From assembly GCF_004363075.1 (NCBI RefSeq), contig NZ_SNYN01000003.1:62001-126000 (forward strand): a stretch of DNA of 64,000 nucleotides. The letters run 5' to 3'. The position numbers and the translations under genes were made by a program. Below the pieces are notes generated by a model. It had not been told where the DNA came from, did not search any database, and saw only the letters and a list, made by a program, of their open reading frames with translations. Shown piece by piece: positions 17,747-31,060 of the stretch. The DNA comes from Actinorugispora endophytica. Its GTDB lineage: Bacteria; Actinomycetota; Actinomycetes; Streptosporangiales; Streptosporangiaceae. How positions within the stretch are numbered: the first letter of the stretch is position 1; each line of letters starts with the position of its first letter.

Positions 17747-17749
17747 TCT
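17744..17749 (+). promoter_or_regulatory. Candidate -10 box (TAATCT), leaderless promoter of the MetE-like gene
   Basis: TAATCT ends eight bases before the GTG at 17758, with no Shine-Dalgarno sequence. It overlaps the stop codon of the preceding gene. Confidence 0.4.
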
Positions 17750-17757
17750 GTTGCATC

Positions 17758-21007
<3,250 letters not shown>

Positions 21008-21316
21008 GGCCTGTCCGGGGGGCTGTTCCCGCCGGCCGGCGGGGTAATACGATGCGCGTCCGGCAGACTACGTGTCGTAGTACTGTGGGGTGAAAAGGGC
21101 GATCGTTTCAGGTGGTGTCCGGTTCACCTAAAGTCTGCGATCAACGACACGTGGTGACGAAACATCGTAAGCTGGCCAGCGGCGGCACACGCCGTTCGCG
21201 GCTGTTCCGGTCATGGGGGTGATCGAGGCGGTCGGCACAGAGCCCGTGAGGGGCGCGAGGGCGGGAGGGGAGTCCGGCCCGTTCAGCAGCGTTCCACGAA
21301 CCACCCCGAGGACGTT
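21008..21316. other. Intergenic region ligA to GGDEF/EAL gene
   Basis: Carries a GC hairpin-prone segment just after ligA, a short inverted repeat (actac gtgtc gtagt, 21067-21081) and GAGGA before the next ATG. No gene or RNA was recognised. Confidence 0.4.
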
Positions 21317-23377
21317 ATGAAGGACCCCAACAACACCCGGGACGTCGGACCCCGGGTAGGGACACCGCTGTGGCTGTATTTCGTCAGCACCACGGCGGCG
21401 GGCTGCGTTCTCCTTGTCGTGTCCCTGGTCTGGCTGGGGGCCGAGCGGCTCCAGGCGTTCGGCGCCGAGCCGCTCGTGTGGGTCCTGCTGTGCATGGTGG
21501 TCATCGGCGAGCTGCGGCCCATCGCGGCCCAGCACGTCACCGGGGGCGACGGCACCCCCACCTCGCTGCCCTTCGCCTTCGCGCTGGTCATCTACTACGG
21601 GCTGCCCGTCGCAGGGCTGGTCCAGGCGGTCGCCTCCCTGGTGGCCGGGGTGGCCCGGGGCCACGCGCCGCACCGCACGGCCTTCAACGTCGCCCAGTAC
21701 ACCCTGAGCTTCGGCGTCGCCGACGCCGCCGTCCAGCTGGTCTACCCCAGGACGCCGCAGGTCCCGTGGGTGCCCGAGGGCGTCGGCCTGCTGCTGGTCG
21801 CCCTGGCCGGGGCCGCGTACTTCGCCACCAACCTGGTCCTGGTGGAGTGCGCGGTCGCCATGCACGAGCGCGCGCCGCTGCACAAGGTGCTGATGAAGGA
21901 CATCAGCCAGCGCCTCTTCGTCGCGGGGGTGCTGCTCAGCCTGTCCCCGCTCGTCGTCGTCGCCATGGCGCACTCGGTCTGGCTGGTCCCGCTGTTCTTC
22001 TTCCCGCTGGCCGCGCTCCACAGCAGCGCCTCGCTCTCGGTCAAGCGCGAGCACCAGGCCAACCACGACGAGCTCACCGGCCTGGCCAACCGCAAGCTGC
22101 TGATCCTGCGCACCCAGGAGGCGCTCAGCGAGGCCCAGGTCCGCAAGCAGCGGGTCGGCCTGCTGCTCCTCGACCTGGACAGGTTCAAGGAGGTCAACGA
22201 CACCCTCGGGCACCCCACGGGCGACCGCCTGCTACAGACGGTCGCGCACCGGCTCACGCACAGCGTGCGCCCGGGCGACCTGGTGGCCCGGCTGGGCGGC
22301 GACGAGTTCGCGGTGCTGCTGCCGCAGATCCGCGACGCCGCATCGGCCCGCGAGGTCGCCGCGCGCCTGCGGGTGGCCCTGGCCGAGCCCATGCGCCTGG
22401 ACGGCATGGACTTCGACCTGGAGGCCAGCGTCGGCATCGCGCTGTACCCCAACCACGCCCCCGACTTCGAACTGCTGCTGCAACGGGCCGACGTGGCGAT
22501 GTACGTGGCGAAGGAGCGCCGCACCGGGGTCGAGTTGTACGCACCGCACAAGGACCGCAACTCCACCGCCCGCCTGAGCCTGTTCAGCGAGCTGCGCCGC
22601 GCGCTCATCGAGAACGAGCTGGAGATGTTCTACCAGCCGATCGTCGGACTCGCCGACCACCGCGTGGTCGCCGTGGAGGCGCTGGTGCGCTGGCGGCACC
22701 GCAGCCGCGGCATCCTCCCGCCGGAGGAGTTCGTCCCCATGGTCGAGCAGTCCTACCTGATGCGCAGCTTCACGCACGAGGTGATCGAGCAGACCCTCCC
22801 GCAGATCGCCCGCTGGTGGGGCGAGGGCATCAGGGTCCCGGTGGCGATCAACCTGTCCGCGCGCGAGCTGCTCGACCCCACGCTCCCCGAGATCGTCGCC
22901 GCCGGGCTGCGGCGGCACCGCCTGGAGCCGGGGGCACTGCGCCTGGAGATCAGCGAGCGCGTCATGGTCTCCGAGGCCGAGTCCATCGCGCCCACCATCC
23001 TGGCCCTGTCGGACCTGGGCGTCTCACTGGCCCTCGACGACTTCGGCACCGGTTACTTCACCCTGGCCCGCCTCGGCGGCCTGCCGGTCGAGGAGATCAA
23101 GGTGGACGAGTCGTTCGTGCGCCGGGTGGCCGAGAGCCCGGACGGCCGGATGATCGTGGGCTCGGCGGTGGACCTGATGGGGACCCTGGGGCTGCGCGCC
23201 ACCGCCGAGGGCGTGGAGAGCGCCGCCGACGCCGAGAACATGCGGTCCCTGGGCTGCTACGCCGCGCAGGGCCGGTACTTCACCCCGCCGCTGGACGCCG
23301 GGGCCGTCACCGGATGGCTGCTGGAGCAGGGCGGCCTGGGGACGCAGTCCACCGAGCGCACCGGTTCGACCGGCTGA
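21317..23377 (+). CDS. Membrane GGDEF-EAL protein (cyclic di-GMP turnover)
   Basis: A 686-residue cyclic-di-GMP enzyme. About eight N-terminal hydrophobic segments (to about residue 245) are followed by a GGDEF domain (FKEVNDTLGHPTGDRLL, intact RLGGDEF at about 325) and an EAL domain (VVAVEALVRW at about 453, then LDDFGTGYFTLARL and IKVDESFVR). Both active-site signatures are intact, so it could act as cyclase, phosphodiesterase or both. Position after ligA matches, from memory, a conserved GGDEF-EAL gene in Streptomyces. ATG with GAGGA upstream. Confidence 0.93.
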   Translation: MKDPNNTRDVGPRVGTPLWLYFVSTTAAGCVLLVVSLVWLGAERLQAFGAEPLVWVLLCMVVIGELRPIAAQHVTGGDGTPTSLPFAFALVIYYGLPVAGLVQAVASLVAGVARGHAPHRTAFNVAQYTLSFGVADAAVQLVYPRTPQVPWVPEGVGLLLVALAGAAYFATNLVLVECAVAMHERAPLHKVLMKDISQRLFVAGVLLSLSPLVVVAMAHSVWLVPLFFFPLAALHSSASLSVKREHQANHDELTGLANRKLLILRTQEALSEAQVRKQRVGLLLLDLDRFKEVNDTLGHPTGDRLLQTVAHRLTHSVRPGDLVARLGGDEFAVLLPQIRDAASAREVAARLRVALAEPMRLDGMDFDLEASVGIALYPNHAPDFELLLQRADVAMYVAKERRTGVELYAPHKDRNSTARLSLFSELRRALIENELEMFYQPIVGLADHRVVAVEALVRWRHRSRGILPPEEFVPMVEQSYLMRSFTHEVIEQTLPQIARWWGEGIRVPVAINLSARELLDPTLPEIVAAGLRRHRLEPGALRLEISERVMVSEAESIAPTILALSDLGVSLALDDFGTGYFTLARLGGLPVEEIKVDESFVRRVAESPDGRMIVGSAVDLMGTLGLRATAEGVESAADAENMRSLGCYAAQGRYFTPPLDAGAVTGWLLEQGGLGTQSTERTGSTG

Positions 23378-23454
23378 CCGGGCGGAGTCCTCGGAGGACC
23401 CTGCGGCGGCCATAGGATTGACCTGTCCGAATCCGCCGAAGGAACGGTTAATCC

Positions 23455-23754
23455 ATGTCCGCCATCACCCGCGATGAGGTCGCGCACCTCGCCCGGTTGT
23501 CGCGGCTGGCGCTGCCCGAGGACGAGCTCGACCAGCTCGCCGCCCAGCTGGATGTGATCATCTCCGCTGTGGCGAAGGTGCAGGAGGTCGCCAAGGGCGA
23601 CATCCCGCCCACCTCGCACGCCCTGCCGCTGACCAACGTCTACCGTCCTGACGAGGCCGTGCCGGGCCTCACCCCCGACCAGGCGCTGGCGGGAGCCCCC
23701 GCGGTGGAGGACGGCCGGTTCCGGGTACCGCAGATCCTCGGGGAGGAAGAATGA
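23455..23754 (+). CDS. gatC: Asp-tRNA(Asn)/Glu-tRNA(Gln) amidotransferase subunit C
   Basis: Small 99-residue subunit that stabilises GatA in the GatCAB complex. Typical features: [20 protein letters not shown] at the N-terminus and the C-terminal [14 protein letters not shown]. The stop overlaps the gatA ATG by four bases. GAAGGA lies upstream. gatB is encoded separately, 3.8 kb after gatA. Confidence 0.95.
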   Translation: MSAITRDEVAHLARLSRLALPEDELDQLAAQLDVIISAVAKVQEVAKGDIPPTSHALPLTNVYRPDEAVPGLTPDQALAGAPAVEDGRFRVPQILGEEE

Positions 23755-25247
23755 GCGAGCTGATCCGGCTGACCGCGGCCGAGCTCGGCGCGGCCATCGC
23801 CTCGGGCGAGACCTCGGCGGTCGAGGCGGCCCAGGCCTACCTGGACCGGATCGATGCGGTCGACGGCGAGGTCAACGCGTTCCTGCACGTGGCCACCGAG
23901 GGCGCGCTCGAGCAGGCCCGCGCGGTCGACGCCCGGCGCGCCGCGGGCGAGGATCTCGGCCCGCTGGCCGGGGTGCCCGTCGCGCACAAGGACGTGTTCA
24001 GCACCAAGGACATGCCCACCACCGCGGCCTCCAGGATTCTCGAGGGCTGGCAGCCGCCCTACGACGCCACCGTCACCGCGCGGCTGCGCGACGCCGGGCT
24101 CGTCATCCTCGGCAAGACCAACATGGACGAGTTCGCGATGGGCTCCTCCACCGAGAACTCCGCCTACGGCCCCACCCGCAACCCGTGGGACCTGGACCGC
24201 GTCCCCGGGGGCTCCTCCGGCGGCTCCTCGGCGGCCGTGGCCGCGTTCGAGGCCCCGCTGGCGACCGGCACCGACACGGGAGGGTCCATCCGCCAGCCGG
24301 CCGCCGTGTGCGGCCTCGTGGGGGCCAAGCCCACCTACGGCGGCTCCTCGCGCTACGGCCTGATCGCCTTCGCCTCCTCCCTGGACACCCCGGGCCCGTT
24401 CGCCCGCAACGTCCTGGACGCGGCCCTGCTGCACGAGGCGTTCTCCGGGCACGACCCCCGCGACTCCACCTCCGTCGACGCGCCGGTCCCCCGGGTGGTG
24501 GAGGCCGCCAAGCGCGCCGACATCGCCGGGATGCGCGTCGGCATCGTCCGCGAGCTCTCCGGGGAGGGCTACCAGGCGGGCGTCCTGGAGCGCTTCCACG
24601 AGGCGGTGGAGCTGCTGGAGTCCCTCGGCGCCAAGGTCGTCGAGGTGTCCTGCCCGAGTTTCGCCACCGCGCTGCCCGCGTACTACCTCATCGCCCCCAG
24701 CGAGTGCTCGTCCAACCTGGCCCGCTTCGACGCGATGCGGTACGGCCTGCGCGTCGGCGACGACGGCACCCGCGGCGCCGAGGAGGTCATGTCGCTGACC
24801 CGCGCGGAGGGCTTCGGGCCGGAGGTCAAGCGCCGCATCATCCTGGGCACCTACGCGCTGTCCAGCGGCTACTACGACGCCTACTACGGTTCGGCCCAGC
24901 AGGTGCGCACGCTCATCAAGCGCGACTACGACGCGGCCTTCGAGCAGGTGGACGTGCTGGTCTCGCCGACCACGCCGACCACGGCGTTCCCGATCGGCGA
25001 GCGCGCCGACGACCCGATGGCGATGTACCTGGCCGACCTGTGCACGATCCCCACGAACCTGGCGGGGAACGCCGCGCTGTCGGTGCCGTGCGGACTCGCG
25101 GCCGAGGACGGCCTCCCGGTGGGCCTGCAGGTCATGGCGCCGGCCCTGGCCGACGACCGCACCTACCTGGTGGGCGCGGCCGTGGAGGCCGCGCTGAAGG
25201 ACCGGTGGGGCGGCGACCTGCTGTCCAGGAGCGCGTTCGCGGTCTGA
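23751..25247 (+). CDS. gatA: Asp-tRNA(Asn)/Glu-tRNA(Gln) amidotransferase subunit A
   Basis: Glutaminase subunit of GatCAB: releases ammonia from glutamine for transamidation of Glu-tRNA(Gln). 498 residues. The amidase-signature Ser-cisSer-Lys triad is present: Lys in [10 protein letters not shown], the [13 protein letters not shown] Gly/Ser-rich segment and the nucleophilic Ser in [12 protein letters not shown]. Coupled to gatC. Together with a single GluRS and no GlnRS in the window, it supports the indirect Gln-tRNA route. Confidence 0.96.
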   Translation: MSELIRLTAAELGAAIASGETSAVEAAQAYLDRIDAVDGEVNAFLHVATEGALEQARAVDARRAAGEDLGPLAGVPVAHKDVFSTKDMPTTAASRILEGWQPPYDATVTARLRDAGLVILGKTNMDEFAMGSSTENSAYGPTRNPWDLDRVPGGSSGGSSAAVAAFEAPLATGTDTGGSIRQPAAVCGLVGAKPTYGGSSRYGLIAFASSLDTPGPFARNVLDAALLHEAFSGHDPRDSTSVDAPVPRVVEAAKRADIAGMRVGIVRELSGEGYQAGVLERFHEAVELLESLGAKVVEVSCPSFATALPAYYLIAPSECSSNLARFDAMRYGLRVGDDGTRGAEEVMSLTRAEGFGPEVKRRIILGTYALSSGYYDAYYGSAQQVRTLIKRDYDAAFEQVDVLVSPTTPTTAFPIGERADDPMAMYLADLCTIPTNLAGNAALSVPCGLAAEDGLPVGLQVMAPALADDRTYLVGAAVEAALKDRWGGDLLSRSAFAV

Positions 25248-25260
25248 GCGCCGAGCCGGA

Positions 25261-25378
25261 GAAGCCCTCGGGGGCCGCGCCCCCGAGGGCTTCCGCGTCG
25301 CCGGACCCGCCGCCGTGACCGCTCCCGGCGCCGGGAACGACGGAGCGCCCCCGCCGCATCGCTGCGGCGGGGGCGCTC
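25261..25378 (+). terminator. Two perfect hairpins after gatA
   Basis: Stem 1: gaagccctcggggg with cccccgagggcttc (25261-25274 and 25280-25293). Stem 2: 16-bp perfect, 25343-25358 with 25363-25378, tetraloop tcgc. They lie between convergent gatA and the surface-protein gene and can serve both strands. Confidence 0.8.
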
Positions 25379-25413
25379 GTGGTCACCGCCCTCTACAGGG
25401 CGGTACTCCCCGG

Positions 25414-26646
25414 TCAGGCGCCGTGGTCGCTCTTGCGCTTGCGCGAGAGGTACATCGCGGCACCGCCACCGCCGACCGCGACGACCGCGGCGGCGATCAG
25501 GCCGCCCAGCGCGGCACCGGTCACGGGCAGGCCGGGCTTGTCGTCAGGGGTGGTGGGGGTGGGGGTGGGGGACTCCTCGGGGGTGCTCGGGGTGGGGGTG
25601 GGGGACTCCTCCGGGGTGCTCGGGGTCGGGCTCGGGGACTCCTCCGGGGTGCTCGGGGTCGGGCTCGGGGACTCCTCCGGCGCGGTCCAGGTGACCTTGG
25701 CCGAGGCGCTGGCCTCGGTCTCGCCCTCACCGGCGGTGATCAGGGTCTGGGTCGGCTTCTCGGGGTCCACGCCCTGGAAGAGGCGGCCGATCTGGACGGT
25801 GGCCTCCACCGAACCGGTGACGGTGGCCTCGCCGGCCGGGACGTCGTCCTCGACCGTGACGGTGAAGCGCTGGCCGTCGCCGATCTCGGTGATGACGTTG
25901 CCCTCGATGTCCCGGATCTCGACGCCCGACTCGGGGCCGTCCAGGGTCAGCGGCACCGAGGAGGCGGTGGTGCTGACGGTGAAGTCGCCGATCGGGGTGC
26001 CGGCCACGCCGGAGGCCTCGTTCGGGGTGATGGTCAGCGAGGCCGGGGCCTGGGTGATCTCGGTGGCGTTCTCCAGCAGGTAGGAGTAGACGGCCCGGAT
26101 CTTCCCGTTGTTGTCCTCGGAGAGGTTCACGCCGTTGCTGAAGTGCCAGATGGCGGCCTGCGTCGCGGACATGGCCTGCTTGTCGTTCAGGCCCTCGACC
26201 CCGGCGGCCTCGCCCAGCGCGGCGGCGTCGAGCGTGGGGTAGGAGTTCTGCAGGATCCAGAGGACCTTGCCGGGCTGGGAGTCGGCGAACTCGCCCTCGC
26301 CCGGGTACTCCTCCCACTCGCCTTCCTGGTAGTCGGCCTGGGAGACGATGCTGGTCTCGAAGTCGATGCAGTAGGCGGGGAGCGTCGTCTTGTCTTCGAG
26401 GGTCAGCTCGAAGAGGGAGGCCCGGACGGAGCCCCGGTTGTCGAACTTGAGGTTGACGCCGTCCAGGATGTTGCCGGTGTACGTGCCCTGCGCGCCGCCC
26501 GCGTACGGCTCGATCTCGTCGGCCGAGACGGGGGCGGTGGCGATGCCCAGCGCCAGCAGGCCGGCCGCCGTGGTGGCCGCGAAGGTGGTCAGCGCGCGCC
26601 GTGCGCCCCGGCGGGCCTTGGGGGATACGGATGTGTTGGTCAGCAA
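25414..26646 (-). CDS. Thioester-domain (TQXA) LPxTG cell-wall surface protein 1
   Basis: Secreted, sortase-anchored adhesin-like protein of 410 residues. Order: signal peptide (residues 1-42, ending TAPVSA), thioester domain with YCIDF (Cys93) and TQAAIW (Gln163), which form an internal Cys-Gln thioester in known relatives, then beta-sandwich-like domains, a Pro/Thr/Ser/Glu stalk of about four EESPxPTPSTP repeats, and a sorting signal LPVTG, a membrane helix and RKRK tail. Thioester proteins can bond covalently to surfaces or host molecules. A diverged paralogue lies directly upstream on the same strand. No sortase gene is in the window. Confidence 0.92.
   Translation of the reverse strand: MLTNTSVSPKARRGARRALTTFAATTAAGLLALGIATAPVSADEIEPYAGGAQGTYTGNILDGVNLKFDNRGSVRASLFELTLEDKTTLPAYCIDFETSIVSQADYQEGEWEEYPGEGEFADSQPGKVLWILQNSYPTLDAAALGEAAGVEGLNDKQAMSATQAAIWHFSNGVNLSEDNNGKIRAVYSYLLENATEITQAPASLTITPNEASGVAGTPIGDFTVSTTASSVPLTLDGPESGVEIRDIEGNVITEIGDGQRFTVTVEDDVPAGEATVTGSVEATVQIGRLFQGVDPEKPTQTLITAGEGETEASASAKVTWTAPEESPSPTPSTPEESPSPTPSTPEESPTPTPSTPEESPTPTPTTPDDKPGLPVTGAALGGLIAAAVVAVGGGGAAMYLSRKRKSDHGA
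25545..25680 (-). repeat. 33-bp tandem repeat encoding the EESPxPTPSTP stalk
   Basis: About four imperfect units of 33 bases encode the 11-residue repeat in surface protein 1. The last two copies read on the plus strand (ctcctccggggtgctcgggg) are nearly identical, which suggests recent expansion and possible length variation. Confidence 0.85.
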
Positions 26647-27425
26647 GTTGTGTCCCAGTGTGTAGAGGGGGGCCGGATGAGCGGTCCGCCCGCGCCAGGG
26701 TCTGACGCGTGGTCACGTGCGGGGGACCGCGCCGCGAGGGGTGGTCGGGCCTGGGCCGAGTCCTCGATGCGGGTATCCAGTCGGATCGGGAAACCAGCGG
26801 GTCGCTCTGTGCCGACGTCGGTCGTCGCTACGTCAGGGCCCCGGGCGACGCCGGGGCGACAGGTGGTCGATCACCGCACCGCCAGATACTAGCGAGCCTT
26901 AACGGCGGCTTCCAATAGGGATCGCGAAAAACAACCGGATATGTTTTGGACAACCCGTTAAGCAGGCTCTTCGGAGCCGTCCGTCCGGGCGTTCCCCGCG
27001 ACCGCTTTCCCGCCCCGCTTCCGTTGCCCCGTCGGGTTTCCGCGCCCCGCAAGGTCGGGGCCTGGGCCTTTCCCGTTGTCTAGTCAATTTTTATGATGCC
27101 CTGCTATGGCAGACGCGCAAAGGGCCGGAAAGGGTTACCGGCGTCGGCCGATTGTTGTCCAAGGGTTGCGGAAGTGTTCCCGACCGGTTTCGGTCACCTT
27201 CGTCCGGGGCGGTCGCGCCCGCTCCCGCTCCGAGTATGAGAACACCCCGATGACCGTGACGCCGGCGTCACGATCATCAACGGGACCCTCGCGAAACGGA
27301 CATCGTGGGCGCGGCCCCGACCCGCGCCCGCCGTCGCCGCCCCGTCACCGCGCCGCGCACGAGGACGCCCCGGCGATCCGGCCGGCGGACCCCCGACGCC
27401 GGAACACTCCTGCGGCGGGGGCTTC
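26647..27425. other. Intergenic region between the two surface-protein genes
   Basis: 779 bases without a convincing gene. It must hold the promoter of surface protein 1. AT-richer patches occur near 26890-26960 and 27075-27105. A perfect 16-bp palindrome and the first copy of a 71-base repeat lie at 27256-27340. A plus-strand frame from 27106 is Arg/Pro-rich and judged non-coding. Confidence 0.5.
27256..27340. repeat. Intergenic repeat, copy 1 (palindrome plus 71-base conserved segment)
   Basis: A perfect palindrome gtgacgccggcgtcac (27256-27271) runs into a 71-base segment (27270-27340) that matches 47635-47705 at about 61 of 71 positions without gaps. Confidence 0.75.
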
Positions 27426-28655
27426 CTACTCCCGTCGGCGGCGGAACGGCAGGGCCGACGCGACGAGGGCGACCGCGCCCAGCCCCAGCAGGACCAGTGC
27501 GGCGAGGAGGATCGCCCCCAGCCAGGTCCCGGTGAACGGCAGGTCCGGCTCGGCCCGCTTGTCCTCGGCGATGGCCACGGGGGAGGACGGCCCGGGCTCG
27601 GGGCCGGGCACGGGGCTCGGGGAGTCGGGGGCCGGGCCGGCGGGCGGCTCGGCGGCGGTCGGCGGGGCCGGGGGGGCGCCGTCCGCGGGGGGAGCGTCGG
27701 TGTCCGACGCGGCGGGCGCGTTCCAGTTCACCTTCGCCGAGACGGTGAGCGAGGCCGTCGCGGGCTCGGCCGCCACCAGGGGCTGCGTCTGCACGCCGTC
27801 CCTTCCGGTGTAGACGCGGCCGGTCCGCACCGCGGCCTCCTCCGCGTGCGCGTAGACCGTGGCGGTGCCGGTGCCGGTGCCCGCGGGGACGGAGAGCAGG
27901 ACCTGGTCGCCGTCGCGGGCCTCGGAGACCGGGTCGCCCAGCTCGTCGACCAGGGCGACCCCCTCCACCCCGTTCACGGTGAGCCGGACCGGCTGCTCGC
28001 TCGTGGTGCGCACGGTCAGCGGCCCCAGCGCGGCGGAGGCCTCGCCCACGACCTCGGCCGGGCCGATGGCCAGCGCCGGACTCGGTTCGGCCACGTCGGC
28101 GGCGCCGTCGAGCAGGTGCTCGTACAGTGTCCGCGCCTGCGGGGAGTTGCGGTCGCCGGGTCCTTCGGCCGCCAGGTCCACGCCGTTGGTGAAGTGCCAG
28201 ATCGCCGCCTGGGTGCCGGCGATCGCCTGCTCGGCCCGAAGCCCGGGGACCCCGCTGTCGGCGGCCACCCGCTCCAGGGGGAGCGCGGGGTAGGAGTTGC
28301 GCACGATCCAGTTGACCCGGCCGGGGTCCCGCGCGGCGGTCCGGTCCGTCCACCCGGTCTCGGCGTACGCCGCTTGGTGGTCCACGGACTCGCTCACGTC
28401 CACGCAGTACGCGCGCACGGTCGCGTCGTCGTCGACCCTCAGGTCGAACAGGGTGGTGGCGGCGGACTCGCCGGTGCCGAAGTGGATGTCCTCCCCGGGG
28501 GTGCCGGCGCGGTCCACCCGGGCGACGGAGGCCGCCTCGGCGGCGGCGGGAAGGGGGACGGCCCAGCCGACGAGGACCGCCGCGGCCAGTGCCGCCAGTC
28601 CGTGTCGGGTGAGAGAGGTGAGGCTGGGCAATGTGCTTCCCGGGGCGAGGACCAC
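27426..28655 (-). CDS. Thioester-domain (TQXA) LPxTG cell-wall surface protein 2
   Basis: Paralogue of the neighbouring surface protein, 409 residues from the GTG at 28655. Signal peptide, then thioester domain with YCVDV (Cys84) and TQAAIWHF (Gln149), Ig-like region, Pro/Ala-rich stalk (different from the EESP repeats), sorting signal LPFTG, membrane helix and RRRR tail. The start is uncertain: an in-frame TTG about ten codons downstream is preceded by GGGAAG and would still give a full signal peptide. Tandem divergence of binding domain and stalk suggests different targets or reach. Confidence 0.9.
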   Translation of the reverse strand: MVLAPGSTLPSLTSLTRHGLAALAAAVLVGWAVPLPAAAEAASVARVDRAGTPGEDIHFGTGESAATTLFDLRVDDDATVRAYCVDVSESVDHQAAYAETGWTDRTAARDPGRVNWIVRNSYPALPLERVAADSGVPGLRAEQAIAGTQAAIWHFTNGVDLAAEGPGDRNSPQARTLYEHLLDGAADVAEPSPALAIGPAEVVGEASAALGPLTVRTTSEQPVRLTVNGVEGVALVDELGDPVSEARDGDQVLLSVPAGTGTGTATVYAHAEEAAVRTGRVYTGRDGVQTQPLVAAEPATASLTVSAKVNWNAPAASDTDAPPADGAPPAPPTAAEPPAGPAPDSPSPVPGPEPGPSSPVAIAEDKRAEPDLPFTGTWLGAILLAALVLLGLGAVALVASALPFRRRRE

Positions 28656-29011
28656 GGCGAGGGAACCCGCGTCCGGGCCGTGCGGGGCTCGTGGCGGGGT
28701 GCTGCGCCGATCCCGAAAGGACGGATCCCGGAAAGCGTAACCGGAGTGACCCGGTCACTTTCGGCCACCGGCGAAACCGCGGGACAATCGTGCGCTTCCT
28801 GTGACCTTCGCCGGGGCGCGACCCCGGAGGCCGGAACGCGCCCAACCTGGTTCGGGACGTCACCCGCGCGCCAGGGCATCGGTAGGCTCGGAACGTGTCC
28901 TGCCCGATCACTGCCCGGCACGGCGGGGCGCGCACGATGGCCAACGGACGTCCGGTCGGCGGGGGCAGCGCCGGACGGGGTCCTTCGGATACGGAAACGG
29001 GTTGTGCGGCG
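28656..29011. promoter_or_regulatory. Divergent promoter region of surface protein 2 and gatB
   Basis: 356 bases. A perfect 15-bp palindrome AGTGACC C GGTCACT lies at 28745-28759, placed for a dimeric repressor or activator acting on the surface-protein gene. No regulator gene is adjacent. No other gene is seen. Confidence 0.4.
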
Positions 29012-30562
29012 ATGGGTAGCGCGGTAACGAGTAGCCCGGCCACGGGCGGCGCTCCGGCGCTTATGGCGTACGACGAGGTCCTGCGGGGGTACGAGCCGGT
29101 CCTCGGGCTGGAGACCCACGTCGAACTGGGCACCCGGTCGAAGATGTTCTGCTCCTGCGCCACCGCGTTCGGGGCCGAGCCCAACACCCAGGTCTGCCCC
29201 GTCTGCCTGGCGCTGCCGGGCTCGCTGCCGGTCGTCAACGGCGTGGCCGTGGAGAGCGCGATCCGGCTGGGCCTGGCGCTGAACTGCTCCGTCGCCTCGT
29301 GGTGCCGCTTCGCCCGGAAGAACTACTTCTATCCGGACATGCCGAAGAACTACCAGATCTCGCAGTACGACGAGCCGCTGTGCTTCGACGGCCACCTCGA
29401 CATCACGGTGGACACCCCTGACGGGCCGCGCGAGTTCCGGATCGAGATCGAGCGCGTCCACATGGAGGAGGACACCGGCAAGACCGCCCACATGGGCGGG
29501 GCCACCGGCCGCATCCACGGCGCCGAGTACTCCATCGTGGACTACAACCGCGCCGGGATCCCGCTGCTGGAGATCGTGACCAGGCCCATCGAGAACACCG
29601 GCGACCTCGCGCCGTTGGTGGCCCGCGCCTACGTCAGCGAACTGCGCGAGCTGGTGCGCTCCCTCGGCATCTCGGACGTGCGGATGGAGGAGGGCTCGAT
29701 GCGCTGCGACGTCAACGTCTCGCTGATGCCGCGTGGCGCCACCGAGTGGGGCACCCGCAGCGAGACCAAGAACGTCAACTCGCTGCGCTCGGTCGAGCGC
29801 GCCGTGCGCCACGAGATCGAGCGCCAGGGCGGGGTGCTCTCCGCGGGCGGGCGCGTCGTGCAGGAGACCCGGCACTTCCAGGAGAACACCGGCGGGACCG
29901 TGTCCGGGCGCAGCAAGGAGGAGGCCCAGGACTACCGCTACTTCCCGGACCCCGACCTGGTGCCGGTCGCGCCCGCCGCGGAGTGGGTCGAGGAGCTGCG
30001 CGCGGCCCTGCCCGAGCTGCCCGCGGCCAGGCGCCGCCGGATCAAGGCCGAGTGGAACCTGTCCGACGAGGAGCTGCGCGACCTCGTCAACGCCGACGCC
30101 ATCGGCCTGGTCGCCGAGACCGTCGAGGCGGGCGCCCCGCCGGCCGACGCGCGCAAGTGGTGGCTGAACGAGCTCTCGCGCCGCGCCACCGAGGCGGGCA
30201 CCGAACTGTCCGCGCTGGCGATCACCCCGGCGCAGGTCGCCCGAGTCGCGGCGCTGGTCGCGGAGGGCGCGCTCACCAACAAGCTGGCCCGGCAGGTCGT
30301 CGAGGGCGTGCTGGCGGGAGAGGGCGACCCCGACGCGGTCGTCGAGGCGCGCGGCCTCAAGGTCGTCAACGACGACTCCGCGCTGGGCGCGGCCGTGGAC
30401 CAGGCGATCGCCGACAACGCCGACGCCGCGGAGAAGGTCCGAGGCGGGAAGGTCGCCGCGGCCGGCGCCCTGGTCGGAGCGGTCATGAAGGCCACGCGGG
30501 GCCAGGCCGACGCGGGCCGGGCCCGCCAGCTCATCCTGGAGCGCCTGGGCGTGCAGGGCTGA
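29012..30562 (+). CDS. gatB: Asp-tRNA(Asn)/Glu-tRNA(Gln) amidotransferase subunit B
   Basis: Kinase/transamidase subunit of GatCAB; it phosphorylates and amidates the Glu on tRNA(Gln). Typical motifs: [15 protein letters not shown], the zinc ligands CSCA and CPVC near the N-terminus, [32 protein letters not shown] and the C-terminal tail domain. 516 residues from the ATG at 29012. A later in-frame ATG at 29063 (MAYDEVL) is possible, and neither start has a clear ribosome binding site. Confidence 0.95.
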   Translation: MGSAVTSSPATGGAPALMAYDEVLRGYEPVLGLETHVELGTRSKMFCSCATAFGAEPNTQVCPVCLALPGSLPVVNGVAVESAIRLGLALNCSVASWCRFARKNYFYPDMPKNYQISQYDEPLCFDGHLDITVDTPDGPREFRIEIERVHMEEDTGKTAHMGGATGRIHGAEYSIVDYNRAGIPLLEIVTRPIENTGDLAPLVARAYVSELRELVRSLGISDVRMEEGSMRCDVNVSLMPRGATEWGTRSETKNVNSLRSVERAVRHEIERQGGVLSAGGRVVQETRHFQENTGGTVSGRSKEEAQDYRYFPDPDLVPVAPAAEWVEELRAALPELPAARRRRIKAEWNLSDEELRDLVNADAIGLVAETVEAGAPPADARKWWLNELSRRATEAGTELSALAITPAQVARVAALVAEGALTNKLARQVVEGVLAGEGDPDAVVEARGLKVVNDDSALGAAVDQAIADNADAAEKVRGGKVAAAGALVGAVMKATRGQADAGRARQLILERLGVQG

Positions 30563-31060
30563 GGCGTGCCCTCCGCCGCCGCGACGCCCGCGGCCGTCGC
30601 GGCGGGGGCCTGCCCCCGGGAGCTCCGGACGGGGGTGAAGCGCAGATCACAGGATCGCGTGCTCGCCCTCGTCCCAGGTCCGGGCGGCGTGTGACGAAGT
30701 GTGACCACTCCGTCACCTACTCTCGGCTTCCTCTCAATCTCACCGTGACCTTGGCCGAATAGCCTGAGAGGTGAGCAGGCAGGGGCTTCAGGCACCGGAT
30801 CCGGCGGTGTGTTCGAGCCCGCCGCCACGGCCCTTCCGCCGTGGCCGTCAGAACAAGGCGACGCGAACCCGGCAGACCGCCCAGTACTGATCCCCCCGTC
30901 GGAGCGCCGGTGCGCTTCCCCCGGGTCATGAGTCCGCAGCGACTCGAGCACCACCGACTGGAAGGGTGCCCATGTTCACGGTCGGCACTGTCGAGAAACA
31001 CCACCGCACGGGCGCGTCCACGTTCCCGGCTCCCCCCGGCCGCCCGCCAGAGGAGGAGCG
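30563..31060. other. Intergenic region gatB to second GGDEF/EAL gene
   Basis: 498 bases. A terminator-like hairpin (ccgccgcgacg/cgtcgcggcgg, 30576-30605) follows gatB. An AT-richer promoter-like stretch lies near 30700-30770. GAGGAGGAGC precedes the GTG of the next gene. Nothing else recognised. Confidence 0.5.

Noticed and set aside
27256-27340. CRISPR array or riboswitch in the region 26.6-27.4 kb.
   Set aside because: No regularly spaced direct repeats and no known riboswitch signature; only a palindrome and one copy of a dispersed repeat are present.
27106-27813. Plus-strand frame of 235 codons between and across the surface-protein genes.
   Set aside because: Low-complexity Arg/Pro product, overlaps the convincing LPxTG gene on the other strand, and its middle is the intergenic repeat.
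29012-29112. Upstream start for gatB at the GTG near 28895.
   Set aside because: The extra N-terminal residues are unlike any GatB and the region is promoter sequence between divergent genes.
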